Shown here: piece by piece, positions 1-9,943 of the stretch
How the letters are laid out: the number at the start of each line of letters is the position of its first letter
How positions within the stretch are numbered: position 1 is the first letter of the stretch
Source of the DNA: Gautieria morchelliformis
Taxonomy: Eukaryota; Basidiomycota; Agaricomycetes; Gomphales; Gomphaceae
Reading direction: 5' to 3'
Assembly: GCA_015179125.1 (NCBI GenBank)
Contig: WHVA01000101.1
Location: forward strand, 1-64,000
Length of the DNA stretch: 64,000 nucleotides
Notes under the pieces: model-generated
The model's database searches: none
What the model saw: only the letters and a program-made list of their open reading frames with translations
What the model was told of the DNA's origin: nothing
Program-made: the position numbers and the translations under genes

Positions 1-1527
1 TTTAAAGCACCAGTTGGCACCGCACGTACCACTGTGGTTCTGTAATCCGATGGACTCTCAAACGAGAATGTGTGCGTGATTCAGCTTGGAGCTCGTCTTG
101 ATTGGTGATGGGTTGGGCCACTGAAAATGGGTGTTAGCCATTTCAATACAAATAGCGTAATGGAGAAAAGTGTAACAGTCTGGGCTAAGTGTAATAGCCA
201 GTAACGTACCACTTTATACACCGTCCCAGTCACTCCCAAGACCTAAGTCAATGCTCCCCAGCCCCATAACAGCTTTCATCAGCTCTTTGTCATCACATTG
301 GCTTTACTGTGCACGTACCTCCATTCCGCTGCCTTTTTTTGCCACCTCCAAGGTCACTCGCGACACCTGTGCATCGTCTGCTAACCTACGGGCGGCGATC
401 TCAGAGAAAACGACAACAAGGCTGAAGAGGTACATGGGGAGGTAAAACGGTGTTCCCAGGAGAATCTCAGGCGACATGTATGCGTCGGTACCACAAAACC
501 ACAAAAAATAAAGATAAAAAACAAAAAAGCAACATCACACGATGAGGGAAACGGTATGAGGAAGCAGAAACTGAAATGAAAATGCACCAGGGTGCCCCCG
601 GTCGGTGTGGATCTCAAAACAAGAGATGGGCTGCCAGAGGGGTGGTCGTGGTAAGGAAAAAAAAAAACACGTGACCTGACATTTGATGCATTGTGGGTGT
701 GTGTGTGACACAGTGTGTTTTGAGTCTGTCCAGCCTGTGACACTTAACATGCATGCGACAACAAGTCAAGTCTGCTGCTCGCACTGCAACAAATTGATGT
801 CATAAGACCGAGCGTGGAAACATCGACTCCAAGGAACACCCCACTGCATACCATTCGACAGTTGACGGTGAGCTCATATTTTTACCTTTCGAAATTTAAT
901 TGCTGGTCACCGAAACCTACTCATAATACAGGCAATAACTCTAATTCACCATCACAATCAGTCCCTGTGTCTCACCACCCTCATGAATTACCGCATCACC
1001 CTGCCGACGTAACCCCACCCAAGCTTCACCTCTGCCTTGTCTTCAAGAGAACAATATCCATGACCCTCAGGAACATGTAAGACTTGGAAATGAGGAGGAA
1101 ACCAGATTGGAGACCTAGATACTGTTGGAGATCAAGAACGTGCAAGAGCGAGCCGCTTGGCAGAGATGCCGCTCGAGAAGTGGTGTCATATTTAACAATG
1201 CACACACTGGCGTTCATTAATCTCAATGCAATCCTGCGTGCTGTGGGCCGAGTCTATGTGAGTAACAAACGATGAGGGATTGTGGATCGCAGCGGGGACT
1301 ACGTGTGGACTGTGTTTGAGGACAGCTAGGAAGATGCTGTTTAGGAACATAGTGAGTGTTGTGAGGTTTCGGTTGATTTTCATTTCCTTACCATGGTGTT
1401 ATCAGTGCCATTATCACTTCCTCTCTCCCCTATATCCAGTGCCCAGTCATGGAATTTCACTTACCGACTCAATGACATCCAGCGTTCCTCGTCCATTATT
1501 TTCCCGGCCGACCGCATGGATTTTCAG
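1..1527. other. No recognisable gene
   Basis: Short open frames occur on both strands, but none has a recognisable domain, a convincing exon structure or a second copy in the window. There is a short (GT)n-like tract near 700-712. I see nothing here that supports a gene call. Confidence 0.5.
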
Positions 1528-1815
1528 TGAAGTTTTTGTGGACTTTTCATTGATGTTACCTCCTTTTTTCTGTGACTATATCCTGGAGTTCCCATGCCTT
1601 GTTCACTGAAATTTCATGAGCCTGTGCATGTAAATTACTAGTGCATGTTGCACTGAAATGTCATTAAAATATCATGGAAATTTTCAATGCCTAAACCACC
1701 TAAAATACTTCAGTGATAATTTCAGTGAACATATTTACTGAAAAATTTTCAGTGGGTTTTTCATTGGGTGCTGTTTCAGTGGCAGGAGCAGTGAAAATTG
1801 AAATCCAGTGGGTCG
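1528..1815. repeat. AT-rich tract with clustered CAGTG/CACTG motifs
   Basis: About nine copies of TTTCAGTG-like or CACTGAAA-like words lie in under 300 bp, in both orientations, inside AT-rich DNA. A looser set of the same words occurs near 50160-50330. Short words repeated in both orientations resemble subterminal repeats of DNA transposons, but no terminal inverted repeat or target duplication was found, so the nature of the tract is open. Confidence 0.4.
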
Positions 1816-1845
1816 GCCTATATGTTTTCAATGGTTCCGCTATCC

Positions 1846-2478
1846 ACAGTGAGGTACGGCAGCGCAGGGCTCTCCCTTATCTCATACATGGCTGATGCAG
1901 CGATGGCACCCGTCCCAGTGGTGCTTGTACTGTCTCCTGAGGCGGTTCGGTGCAGCACACGTCGCGACACGGCCGTGCTCTTGGCCAAACTCCACCTGTC
2001 CGCGGAGTCTGCGCGGTTTTGGAAGTGCATCCTTGTCACCCCTGTGAGTAGGTGTCAGCGACTATCTGGTGTGCGTGGAGAGGAGCAAGAATTAAAAATC
2101 AAAATACAAAAGAATGGAAGACGGCGAAAATAATAGAAGATAAACTTCTCCACACTTGTCCTCGGAATGCACACATGAAAGGGGTTGCGCCGTACAGCAA
2201 GCGGGGACCAGAGCTATAACTGGCGCATGGAACGACGGAAGCAGCCGAAAAGGCAGTCAATCGAAGCCTCCAGCGCCAAACTCCGATTGGCAACAGAAAG
2301 GAAAGTTGCCAAGATCGGGAGGAAGAAGCGCAAGAAGAGTAAGTATATAGTCAGGAACCCCAAGCCAGGAACCCCAAGCCAAAGGAACCCGCTCGGGACA
2401 CGTGGCGCCACGTGCACAATTCATCTCTCAAGCGCCGGATCAGTCATGTGGGAGAAACCGTTGTCATCCGTTTTGGGG
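1846..2478 (+). repeat. Dispersed repeat family A, copy 1
   Basis: This stretch matches, in order, a minus-strand copy at about 31900-32530, a plus-strand copy at about 34684-35144 and a shorter minus-strand copy at about 8084-8360. Shared landmarks are GTGAGTAGGTGTCAGCGAC, the 20-base core GGGGTTGCGCCGTACAGCAA and TCATCTCTCAAGCGCCGGAT. No domain is evident in any frame, so it is probably a non-coding or decayed mobile element. In two copies it abuts repeat family C, suggesting both are parts of one larger unit. Confidence 0.8.
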
Positions 2479-3089
2479 ACGTAGAAGAGCGTCGGATACG
2501 CAGAGCAGATGGAACAAGGGCCAGCACAACACCGTACGAGTCTGCATAGCGCATCAGGCCACCTCATTGACACAACACTGCCCACGCCCATCAACTACAC
2601 GCTATGCGGCACGTAGACAGACAGGATAGTGGGTGCGCGGGGGCGGGGGGTAGAGGGCCGACGCACAGGCAAGAAGACTGGAGAAATGGCTCCAATGGAA
2701 TGCAAAGGCGGGTGGGTCAGACCATGTTGCGCATGGTTAAGATGACGAAAGAACAAAAACAGGGCAGAGTAGGCCACATACACAATGGCCGTTCAAGCAG
2801 CGCGCCACCAAGCGCCCTGACCTGAATGGTATGCAGACATCTTGAAGGCAACAAACAGCGACCCCAATGAAACGACACGCACGACAAAGAACGAAATCGC
2901 TCCCGTGCGCACGCTGCCACGATGAACCCTGCGCAAAAAACACTACACCAATCCCACTCGCGAGGGCCTCGCCAAGAAAGACAAGGGTGTAATGCAGCAG
3001 GAGCCACGCACGAGACACGCTCCATGCAGTGCAAGACCGACAGCGGCTGAATAAGCTCGTCGAGCGGCTCAACAAATCCCCGCACAAGC
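2479..3089. other. No recognisable gene
   Basis: The sequence diverges from repeat family A after about 2478 and reaches the solo LTR at 3090 without a recognisable coding region, RNA gene or repeat. Long minus-strand frames here run into the LTR and look fortuitous. Confidence 0.4.
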
Positions 3090-3579
3090 TGTTGGGTGCA
3101 TTTATGCTCCTGCACCAAAATCAAGCATAATATGTTCAGTTTATTGTGTGGTGTTTCCAATTGTTTCTCACATTGTTCTTGTACCATGCATCCATTTCTC
3201 TGCTTATTTTCGAAATTTTCCAGTCATTCCCTATCTCTCCATTCCACTTTGTTATTTCTATTTTCACCGGCGGCTGCACCCAGCGGAGTTTGAAATGACT
3301 TCCGACGCGCGAGCCCTTGGGCGCTAAAGGGCCGGGTGCACGTATATGCCTTCTGAGACAGGATTGTACTCCTCTCTCAGTGACAATAAATTCACTGAGA
3401 GAGGCGAGTAGTATTCTTCATATTTACATAGCATGTTGACTGAAAATCATGTAGTGTATTTGATTCTAGGTACTGTATTAATATATCAGTGACAATAAAT
3501 TCACTGAGAGAGTGTATTTGGTTCTAGCTTTCTAAGAACTCTACCGAACCTTCCCTGCCATAGCCCCTAGTTGCTAACA
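3090..3579 (+). mobile_element. Solo LTR of copia family 1 (subfamily a)
   Basis: The 490-bp LTR starts TGTTGGGTGCATTTATGC and ends GTTGCTAACA. It is flanked by the perfect 5-bp duplication CAAGC (3085-3089 and 3580-3584), which shows one insertion followed by LTR-LTR recombination. It is closely related to the LTRs at 12295-12784 and 44912-45398 (same U5 end) and more distantly to those at 6541, 26094 and 30701. It contains a 13-bp-arm hairpin at 3371-3404 (CCTCTCTCAGTGA and its complement). Confidence 0.95.
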
Positions 3580-3769
3580 CAAGCAACTGCACCCCTGCCC
3601 CGCAGGCCCACAAAAATGCATCCCCACCAGCCACCCATGTAGATACCAGCCCCGCCGTCTGCCCAAAACAGGCAGAGAGGTCCAAGACAGAGATAGAGAC
3701 AGAGACGCAGAACCATCCCTGACGGGTGCGTGGCAAGACTCGAATATCACCTTGAACCAGATGCACTAA

Positions 3770-4106
3770 TCGAGTCCAGTGTTCACCCTGAATCCACTGC
3801 CAAGCCACCTGTTTTTAGACGGTCGGATCACCCAGTGGAAGAACCCATCTGACGAAAAGAGTAATGGCATAGCCATCGGCCTCGCAGTGGGGATGCGCAC
3901 TCATGCCTCCACTCTGAAACTGTCCACCTTGACACGAGACAGAGACAATGCAGCATGAAAAAGAAAAGAAACGCCGCCGCCCAATGCGGGCGGCACGAGT
4001 CAACTTCCCACCCAGAGAAGAAGAACACCCACCGAGAATGGTAGCACGAAGCACACAACAAACATGATGAAGGACCACTCATGGCAGCGGCGTCGTCAAA
4101 TAAATA
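3770..4106 (+). repeat. Inverted repeat D, left arm
   Basis: This ~340-bp arm is the reverse complement, with scattered differences, of 5982-6318. The outer ends share a CTGAATCCACTGCCAAGCC-like stretch and the inner ends share TTATTTGATGACGCC (read on the right arm). The arms lie about 1.9 kb apart. They may be long terminal inverted repeats of a DNA element or two opposed copies of a dispersed repeat; no flanking duplication was found. Confidence 0.75.
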
Positions 4107-5394
4107 CACACTATTCTCCTCAGCCCCAACCCGTCATCGCCCTAATCGCCCACACCATCGGTGTCGCCAGCAACCTCCCCCCGTCATCAATGCCTGACTC
4201 GGCGGGCGTGCCGGGAACAGAGCAGGTGTGGGCATGATCCCCTGCCTCCTCCCCCGCACCCGCCTCGGACGGCAGCACAGGCGCAGAGCGGAGCCGTTTG
4301 GGGCTGGGACTGCTGACTGTTGTGGGGAGGGCCCAGTCAAAGTGACGGAGGTGGACCCAGGAGGCGCCGTAGTGATGGAGCGGTCGGCGAAGGAGAGACA
4401 GGGACGGGGTCTTTAAAAGTGGGTTCGGTGCCATTTTGTGGAAGCAGCAGCGCTGCGGCAGTTTGTTTTTTGGCACTGATCCCAGGCTCGTCGTCTGCAT
4501 GGCGCCGAGGGAATCAGTACCATCCTTATTCCCCCATGGAGTGCTTTTATACCCCAGACCATGCTGTCTTCCATTCAGTGTGTGTGTGTGGCGTTGCGCG
4601 GGATCCTGCGGCCGGTTCAGGGTCTGAGCCCGCATCTCCCGGACATGTGCGTTCTCATTCAGGCTGGAGCCCATGCCTGAGGCAGACACGTGGGCACGTG
4701 ATTAAGAAGCGTGTGGGCTGGAGCCTCATGGAGCCGGAGGCATGGGTGAGAGTGGGGCGCGCGACCGCGTGGATACGATGGGCAGGCTCGGCCCTGGTGC
4801 GGTCTTGACGGACGCTGTGTCCAGGTCCATGTCCCCGTCCGTGTTGGCTTGGAGGGCGAGGTCGAGGCCGCGGGCGGGCCCATAGGTGAGGTGCGCGGGA
4901 TGCCTGTCGGCATGGCTCCCTGTAGAGGACGTGGGACCGTGCGGAATCCGTCGAGGAGAGGCTATGGTTCGGAGTATGGCCGTGCCGGCGTAGACATAGG
5001 GAAGACAGGGTGGAACGTAGTCGCGAGCATCCTGTTTGGAGGAGGCTGGCGAGACGGCGGAATGGTCACAAATAATGGTCGGGCTCTTGTTGATAGAACA
5101 TGGTCACCAGGGCGGACATCAAAAGGGGGATTGTGCAGCGGGGTGGGGTGTGATACAAGAATGAATAGGACAACGACAGGATGACGGTGACGAATTGGGG
5201 TGAGTGAAAGGAAAAGTGAAAGGAAGGTCACGTGAGAGGAAGGTAAACAGAGGGCGGGTGAAAGGAACAATCAAAGGAACAATCAAAGGAACAGGCAAAG
5301 GAACAGTCAAAGGAAAGGTTGGGTGCAGTGGGCATAATAAGCACAGTTGAGCAAACAGGGAGCAGAGGAGCACGTGCCGCCGTCTGACCTCGTC
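4107..5394. other. Spacer between inverted repeat D arms; no recognised gene
   Basis: The longest open frame is on the minus strand at 4120-4689 (189 codons, Pro/Ser/Arg-rich, low similarity to anything I recognise). A short tandem array of an AAAGGAACA-type unit lies at about 5258-5320. No transposase-like motif was seen, so the spacer does not explain the flanking inverted repeats. Confidence 0.35.
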
Positions 5395-5900
5395 TCACTC
5401 ACAACCAAATTTGGTATTGACGGTTAACGACGATTTACCGTGACGGCCCAAGGAAGGAATAACACTACCGATAGCCTCGCTTGAGCGGAGAGGGCATGTG
5501 TGAGCTACCCTGTCGGGCGAGGGGTAGCGAAATGAATAGCTGGGTGTGTATACTGGTAGGGGTGTGGGGACAGCGGCTCAGGGGTTTCGTCCTCCTTCAT
5601 CATTCATGCGCGGCATTGTCTTACCGTTTCATCGTCCCATGTCATTCTCTCACGCTTCCATCTCATGTTTCCATCTCATTCTCATCCTATCGTCCTCTCA
5701 TCACATCGTCCCACCACGTCATTCTCCCTTGCCTTGGAGTTCACGCAGGTGCGACCACGAGCGCTCGTTCCGAGTCATCCAACTCATCATTGACTCGTGT
5801 TGTCCCCTCACTGTGTCGTTTCATTCTCTCACGTGGCCTGCATCACATCCTCTAGCTCCAGAGACACCCACCAGCACTATCTAACCTTCCTCAATGCCAA
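5395..5900 (-). repeat. Dispersed repeat family C, copy 1
   Basis: This is a diverged minus-strand copy. Landmarks are GGTTAACGACGATTTACCG near the start and GGCATTGTCTTACCGTTTCA at about 5613. The same landmarks occur at 17210-17990, at 25741-26093 continuing at 31215-31890, and at 39454-39862. It lies just outside the right arm of inverted repeat D. Confidence 0.75.
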
Positions 5901-5981
5901 GGGCCTAGACCTTCATGGTGACAAAAGACAGGCAGACGTGAAGCAGCTGTCGATGCCATCGGCTGGAGGAGAATGGTGTGG

Positions 5982-6318
5982 ATTTATTTGATGACGCCAC
6001 TGCCGTGAGTGTTCCTTCGTCATGTTCGTTGTGTGCTTCGTGCTCTCATTCTCGGGTGGTGTTCTTCTTCTCTGGGTGGGAAGTCGACTCGTGCCGCCCC
6101 CATTGGGCAGCGGTGTTTCTTTCCTTTTTCATGCTGCATTGTTTCTGTCTCGTGTCAAGGTGGATGGTTTCAGAGTGGGGGCACGAGTGCGCATCCCCCG
6201 TGCGAGGCTGATGCCTATGCCATTACTCTTCTGGTCAGATGCGTTCTTCCACTGGGTGGTCCGACCGTCTAAAAACAGGTGGCTTGGCAGTGGATTCAGT
6301 GTGAAGGCTGGACTTGAT
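5982..6318 (-). repeat. Inverted repeat D, right arm
   Basis: Reverse-complement partner of 3770-4106. The best conserved part includes the segment at about 6083-6110 that encodes no recognised protein. The sequence from 6319 to 6540, up to the next solo LTR, has no recognised feature. Confidence 0.75.
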
Positions 6319-6540
6319 CAGCATGAGAAACCGACCCCCGGATTCTTAAACAGGGTTCCATTTGAGGCTACATGGAACTTTGAAATTCACTAGCTAGTTG
6401 GAGCATCCAGAGGTCAAGGAGCCCGCGTCGGCACCTGTCCGAGGCTCTTCACATTCACAGTTAGCTTTGAATCTTTCTGTATACCAACAAATAATTTTTA
6501 TCAAATATTTCAATATTAGAGGTGTTTTCTGATATAGTAG

Positions 6541-7038
6541 TGTTGGGTGCATTTATGCTCCTGCACCAAAATCAAGCATAATATATTCAATTTGTTGTAT
6601 GGTTTTTCAATCTCTTCTCGCATTGTTCTTGTCCCATGCATCCATTTCTCTGATTATTTTCGAAATTTTCCTGTCACTCTTTACCTCTCCATTTCGTCTT
6701 GTTATTTCTATTTTCACAAGCGGCTGCACCCAGCGGAGTCTGAAATGACTTCAACGCGCGAGCTCTTGGGCGCTAAAGGGCCGGGTAGTAGTACATGCAC
6801 AGTGAGACAGATTTCCCCCTCTCTCAGTGACAACTAAATTCACTGAGAGAGGCGAGTAAATTAGTCTAGTATTCTTTCGATTTATTGACCTAGAAATCCT
6901 CTGTAGTGAATTGTTTTCTAGGTAGTGTATAATATATTTATAGTGACAACTAAATTCACTGAGAGAGTGAATTGTTTTCTAGTCTATTCTTTTGAGCAAC
7001 AAGTCCATCCCTACTGCCTATAATTCCTGTCCTCTACA
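6541..7038 (+). mobile_element. Solo LTR of copia family 1 (subfamily b)
   Basis: The 498-bp LTR starts TGTTGGGTGC and ends TCCTCTACA, flanked by the exact 5-bp duplication AGTAG (6536-6540 and 7039-7043). It belongs to the same subfamily as the LTRs of the full-length element at 26094-31214: both carry TAGTAGTACATGC after GGGCCGGG and both end CCTGTCCTCTACA. It keeps both copies of the CTCTCAGTGA hairpin region. Confidence 0.95.
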
Positions 7039-7127
7039 AGTAGGCTATCGACGATCCGCGCTACTATGTCAACGAAAAGGAAGCTGTTGCTAGCGCCAGT
7101 GTGAATACGTCTGGTGAAAAGGACATA

Positions 7128-7840
7128 TGTTACGTATCGAGATTTCCGCTAAGTCGGAACTGGAAAGGACAGCGGCTTCAACTTATAGGTTGCGCCCCCA
7201 ATGAACTATCGTCCTAAGTATTTCGGAACTGAGTCGGAACTCGGAAAGTACTGAACCAAAGGTTCGGTCGGAACTTGTGTCGGAACTGAGGCGGAAGACG
7301 GAAGACTGAGAGAGACTGAGATCTTGCTAGACTCGCTGTGCTAAGAACAGGAGATGGAGCGAAGGAAATCAAGTATCGAAGGTGATTATCTGATTGCAGA
7401 ATAACAGACATACATGAGGGGGTTTTATACAAAGCGCAGAACAACAAGTAGTGGTATGATACTAAGCAATTTCCGGAGGAAGCGGAAGTTGAGTACAATG
7501 TGTGGGAACTAACTATTGGGAACAATGGGACTACAAGGGGGGTTCAGGGTAAGGTAGAACAATGGCAAAGAACAAGGGGTCGGGAAAACATATCTGACAA
7601 CGAACTACAAGGGTGACTGGATATGTGGTTTTGATGAACTGTGAGGTGGGTCCGGTGGGTCCGAGTAATAGAGTCGAAAGAACAAGGGAAATGTACAAGG
7701 GGCGGAATGTCGGAAATGTCGGAGGGGCGGAATGTGTTGCGGAATTATCGGAGAGGCGGAAATGTGTTGCGGAAATATCAGAGGGGCGGAAAGGTGTTGC
7801 AGAACTGAGGGTCGGAAGTCGGAAATGAGCGGTCGTAACA
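7128..7840 (-). mobile_element. Solo LTR, probably Ty3/gypsy-like, rich in CGGAA words
   Basis: The 713-bp segment is bounded by TGTTACG and CGTAACA, a 7-bp terminal inverted repeat with TG...CA ends, and flanked by the perfect 5-bp duplication ACATA (7123-7127 and 7841-7845). A TATAAAA-like box reads on the minus strand at about 7429-7436, so the LTR probably points left. It is full of GTCGGAACT and GGGGCGGAA words; at 7702-7800 these form a tandem array of about 30-bp units. Assignment to gypsy rests only on size and ends. Confidence 0.85.
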
Positions 7841-8083
7841 ACATACCATAATGGCCCAGTCAGGACATTTATCATTCATGAGTCAGGCACGCGAAGATCA
7901 TAGCTTCTGTGCACAACACAGCCATTGCGTCGCAGCTGCCCAAGCTAAACCATACGATCTGATGGCCCCCGGTGTCAGGATCAACACATGTAGACTGATA
8001 GGGATGAAGTTAAGTTGACTCACCGAAGATTTTGACTAACTCACTGCTATATACCCACGGCACCGGTCCCCAAGCTAAGCCGT

Positions 8084-8360
8084 CCCGATGAGATGCGTGT
8101 ACTACCCATCTGGCGCTTGAGAGATGAATTGTGGCTGGCGGGCACGTGTCGGGAGTGTTCCTTCGGCTTCGTGGTGCTGACTTCGGGTTCACTTCTTGCG
8201 CTTCTTCCTCCCGATCTTGGCAACTTGCCTGTTGCCAATCAGAGCTTGGTGCTGGATGCTTCCATTGAGTGCCTTTTCTGCCGCTTCTGTACTTCCGTGT
8301 GCGGGTTATAGCGCCAGCCCCCACTTTCTGTACGGCGCAACCCGTTTTTGTCCATGAGTG
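8084..8360 (-). repeat. Dispersed repeat family A, truncated copy
   Basis: A minus-strand partial copy with landmarks GCGCTTGAGAGATGAATTG and TCTTCCTCCCGATCTTGGCAA. It abuts the 3' end of the gypsy element and probably marks where that element lost its 3' LTR. The 7846-8083 stretch before it has no recognised feature. Confidence 0.75.
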
Positions 8361-8518
8361 CGGAGACATATGCTCCATCAGGTGTCTACTCGGCTCTCCT
8401 GAAAGCGCATCGTCTCGGGATCCGATGACGAGACGATCCGGGTCACCGGGTGTGGGACCCAGAAATGCTTGTTTCTTATATCACTGAGCTTGAGTAGCCG
8501 TACTGAGCGCTCGGCACC

Positions 8519-9757
8519 CTACTTCCACACGCCGATCAGGGCAGGTATTGATAAGTGTGGCGTGATGGATGATCGCCGCGTGATCGTGATCGCGTGGCGT
8601 AATTGTTGTTCGCCCTCGATGTGTTTGAATACGCCGATCATCTTGCGCGTACGCGCGAGCTGCGGCATTTCTTTTGCCCACGCTATGAGTTCGACGAAGC
8701 CTGGGTCGTCGAGCGGGCAGACGTCGTACCATTGAGTACGACGCTGTTGGGCCTTTCCTACCGGCTGTGGTAGGAGGCCCATCTCGGAGATCGGTGGGTC
8801 TCCGAGTGGTATGATCACTCCCTCCCCCAGGTAGGGAGGGTGAACTGTCCCCGCTGGTGGAGGCAGGGACACGCCAGGCCCGATGTACTGGGCCTCGATC
8901 TGTGCTACCCGCCGCTGAAGGGCGGGGTCGTTGATGGTGTGTGACGGTGACACCGCTAGGTAAGCGCTAATCGCGCTTTCCTTCGCAATGGCTAGCCCAT
9001 TGGCGGTGTGGGGGGAGCCGCGCAATTTCTTGCGCTTTTTCTTTGGCTGCTCTGCCAGCCGCTGTGCCCGTTTGGGGTTGTACGTCTTCCAGACGGATGA
9101 GTTGGACTCCCATCCATCTGGGATGCCGTACGCAGAGTCGGAAGGCGCGCTCTGCCCTTCCGTTGTTGTCATCGTCGGGGTCGGCGCCGACAATCGGGAC
9201 GCTAGCCCCGATGTTGCATGTGCCGGCAACGGCGCCGTCGCGCGAGGTGATGATGGCCCTGTCCCTGGGTCCATGGCTGGGTCATGTCGCGGCCTTTTTG
9301 AGGCAGCGTGGACCAGGGTAACCTGGAGCTGGGCTGTGCTCAGCTGTTGCTCCAGTTCCTTGATCCTTGCGCGCTCGGTTGCGGTCCTCGACCGCGCGTT
9401 CCAGCTCCTTGACCTCCTTTTTAAGGTCATGGATGTCCCAGAGGGGCTCCTCCCGCGCATCGCGCGCGATGCCCCGTGGGAGCCATCCCAGGCTGCATCG
9501 ACGGCGTCACCGATGTCCTCATCCCGCAATTTGACCTTGCGGGTGCCGGTCGCGGCCCTAAGGTGCGTGGCGTAGTCTGCACATGTTGCGCAATCATCCG
9601 GGTGGACGATGGCGAGGGCGTCCTCCCAGCCCATGATCATCCAGTGCCCCTGGTCTATTGGAGCACGGAGAATGTCTGCGGCCCCTTGTCTCGGGGCCGA
9701 TGTTCACGCTGTGGACGTTGACGGATCAACGTCCATCCCATCTTTGGGGGGCATCAT
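8519..9757 (-). pseudogene. Extra 3' ORF of the gypsy element, unknown function
   Basis: Downstream of pol and in the same orientation lies a frame of 373 open codons (start 9640, stop at 8519). It can be extended upstream in frame to an ATG at 9755-9757 if one TGA at 9704-9706 is ignored. The protein has an Asp/Ala-rich N-terminal third with an HPDDCATCADYATHLRAA stretch, an Arg/Glu-rich probable coiled coil (KELEQQLSTAQLQ), a Pro/Ser/Thr linker, a basic patch PKKKRKKLRG that looks like a nuclear localisation signal, and a Pro-rich C-terminal part. I recognise no domain. It is not an envelope: there is no signal peptide or membrane segment. It could be a captured host gene or an element accessory protein. 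Confidence 0.6.
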
Positions 9758-9943
9758 CTTCGTGGGTAGATGATGGTGGTTGCTTCCAAGAAGCGATGCG
9801 CCCTCGGAAAGATCCGAGGCGAAAATTTAACCACGCTGTGGCCGGCGCGTCACGTGGTCTGCATGTGACAGACGCGTCTAGCGGCATCTGGGGAGGTCGC
9901 GTGGCTTGCCCACCCCCGAAGCTCTAGATAGCTATCTAGGGCT

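Noticed and set aside
2717..3187. 156-codon minus-strand open frame
   Set aside because: It overlaps the solo LTR that begins at 3090 and has no domain; chance frame.
5119..5373. Hydrophobic minus-strand frame (FPLTVPLPVPLIVPLIV)
   Set aside because: It is produced by the AAAGGAACA-type tandem repeat, not by a membrane protein gene.
8988..9575. 195-codon plus-strand open frame
   Set aside because: It is antisense to the gypsy extra ORF, in GC-rich sequence; the minus-strand frame is longer and lies in element orientation.
8519..9640. Retroviral-type envelope gene
   Set aside because: The position after pol fits, but there is no signal peptide, cleavage site or membrane segment.
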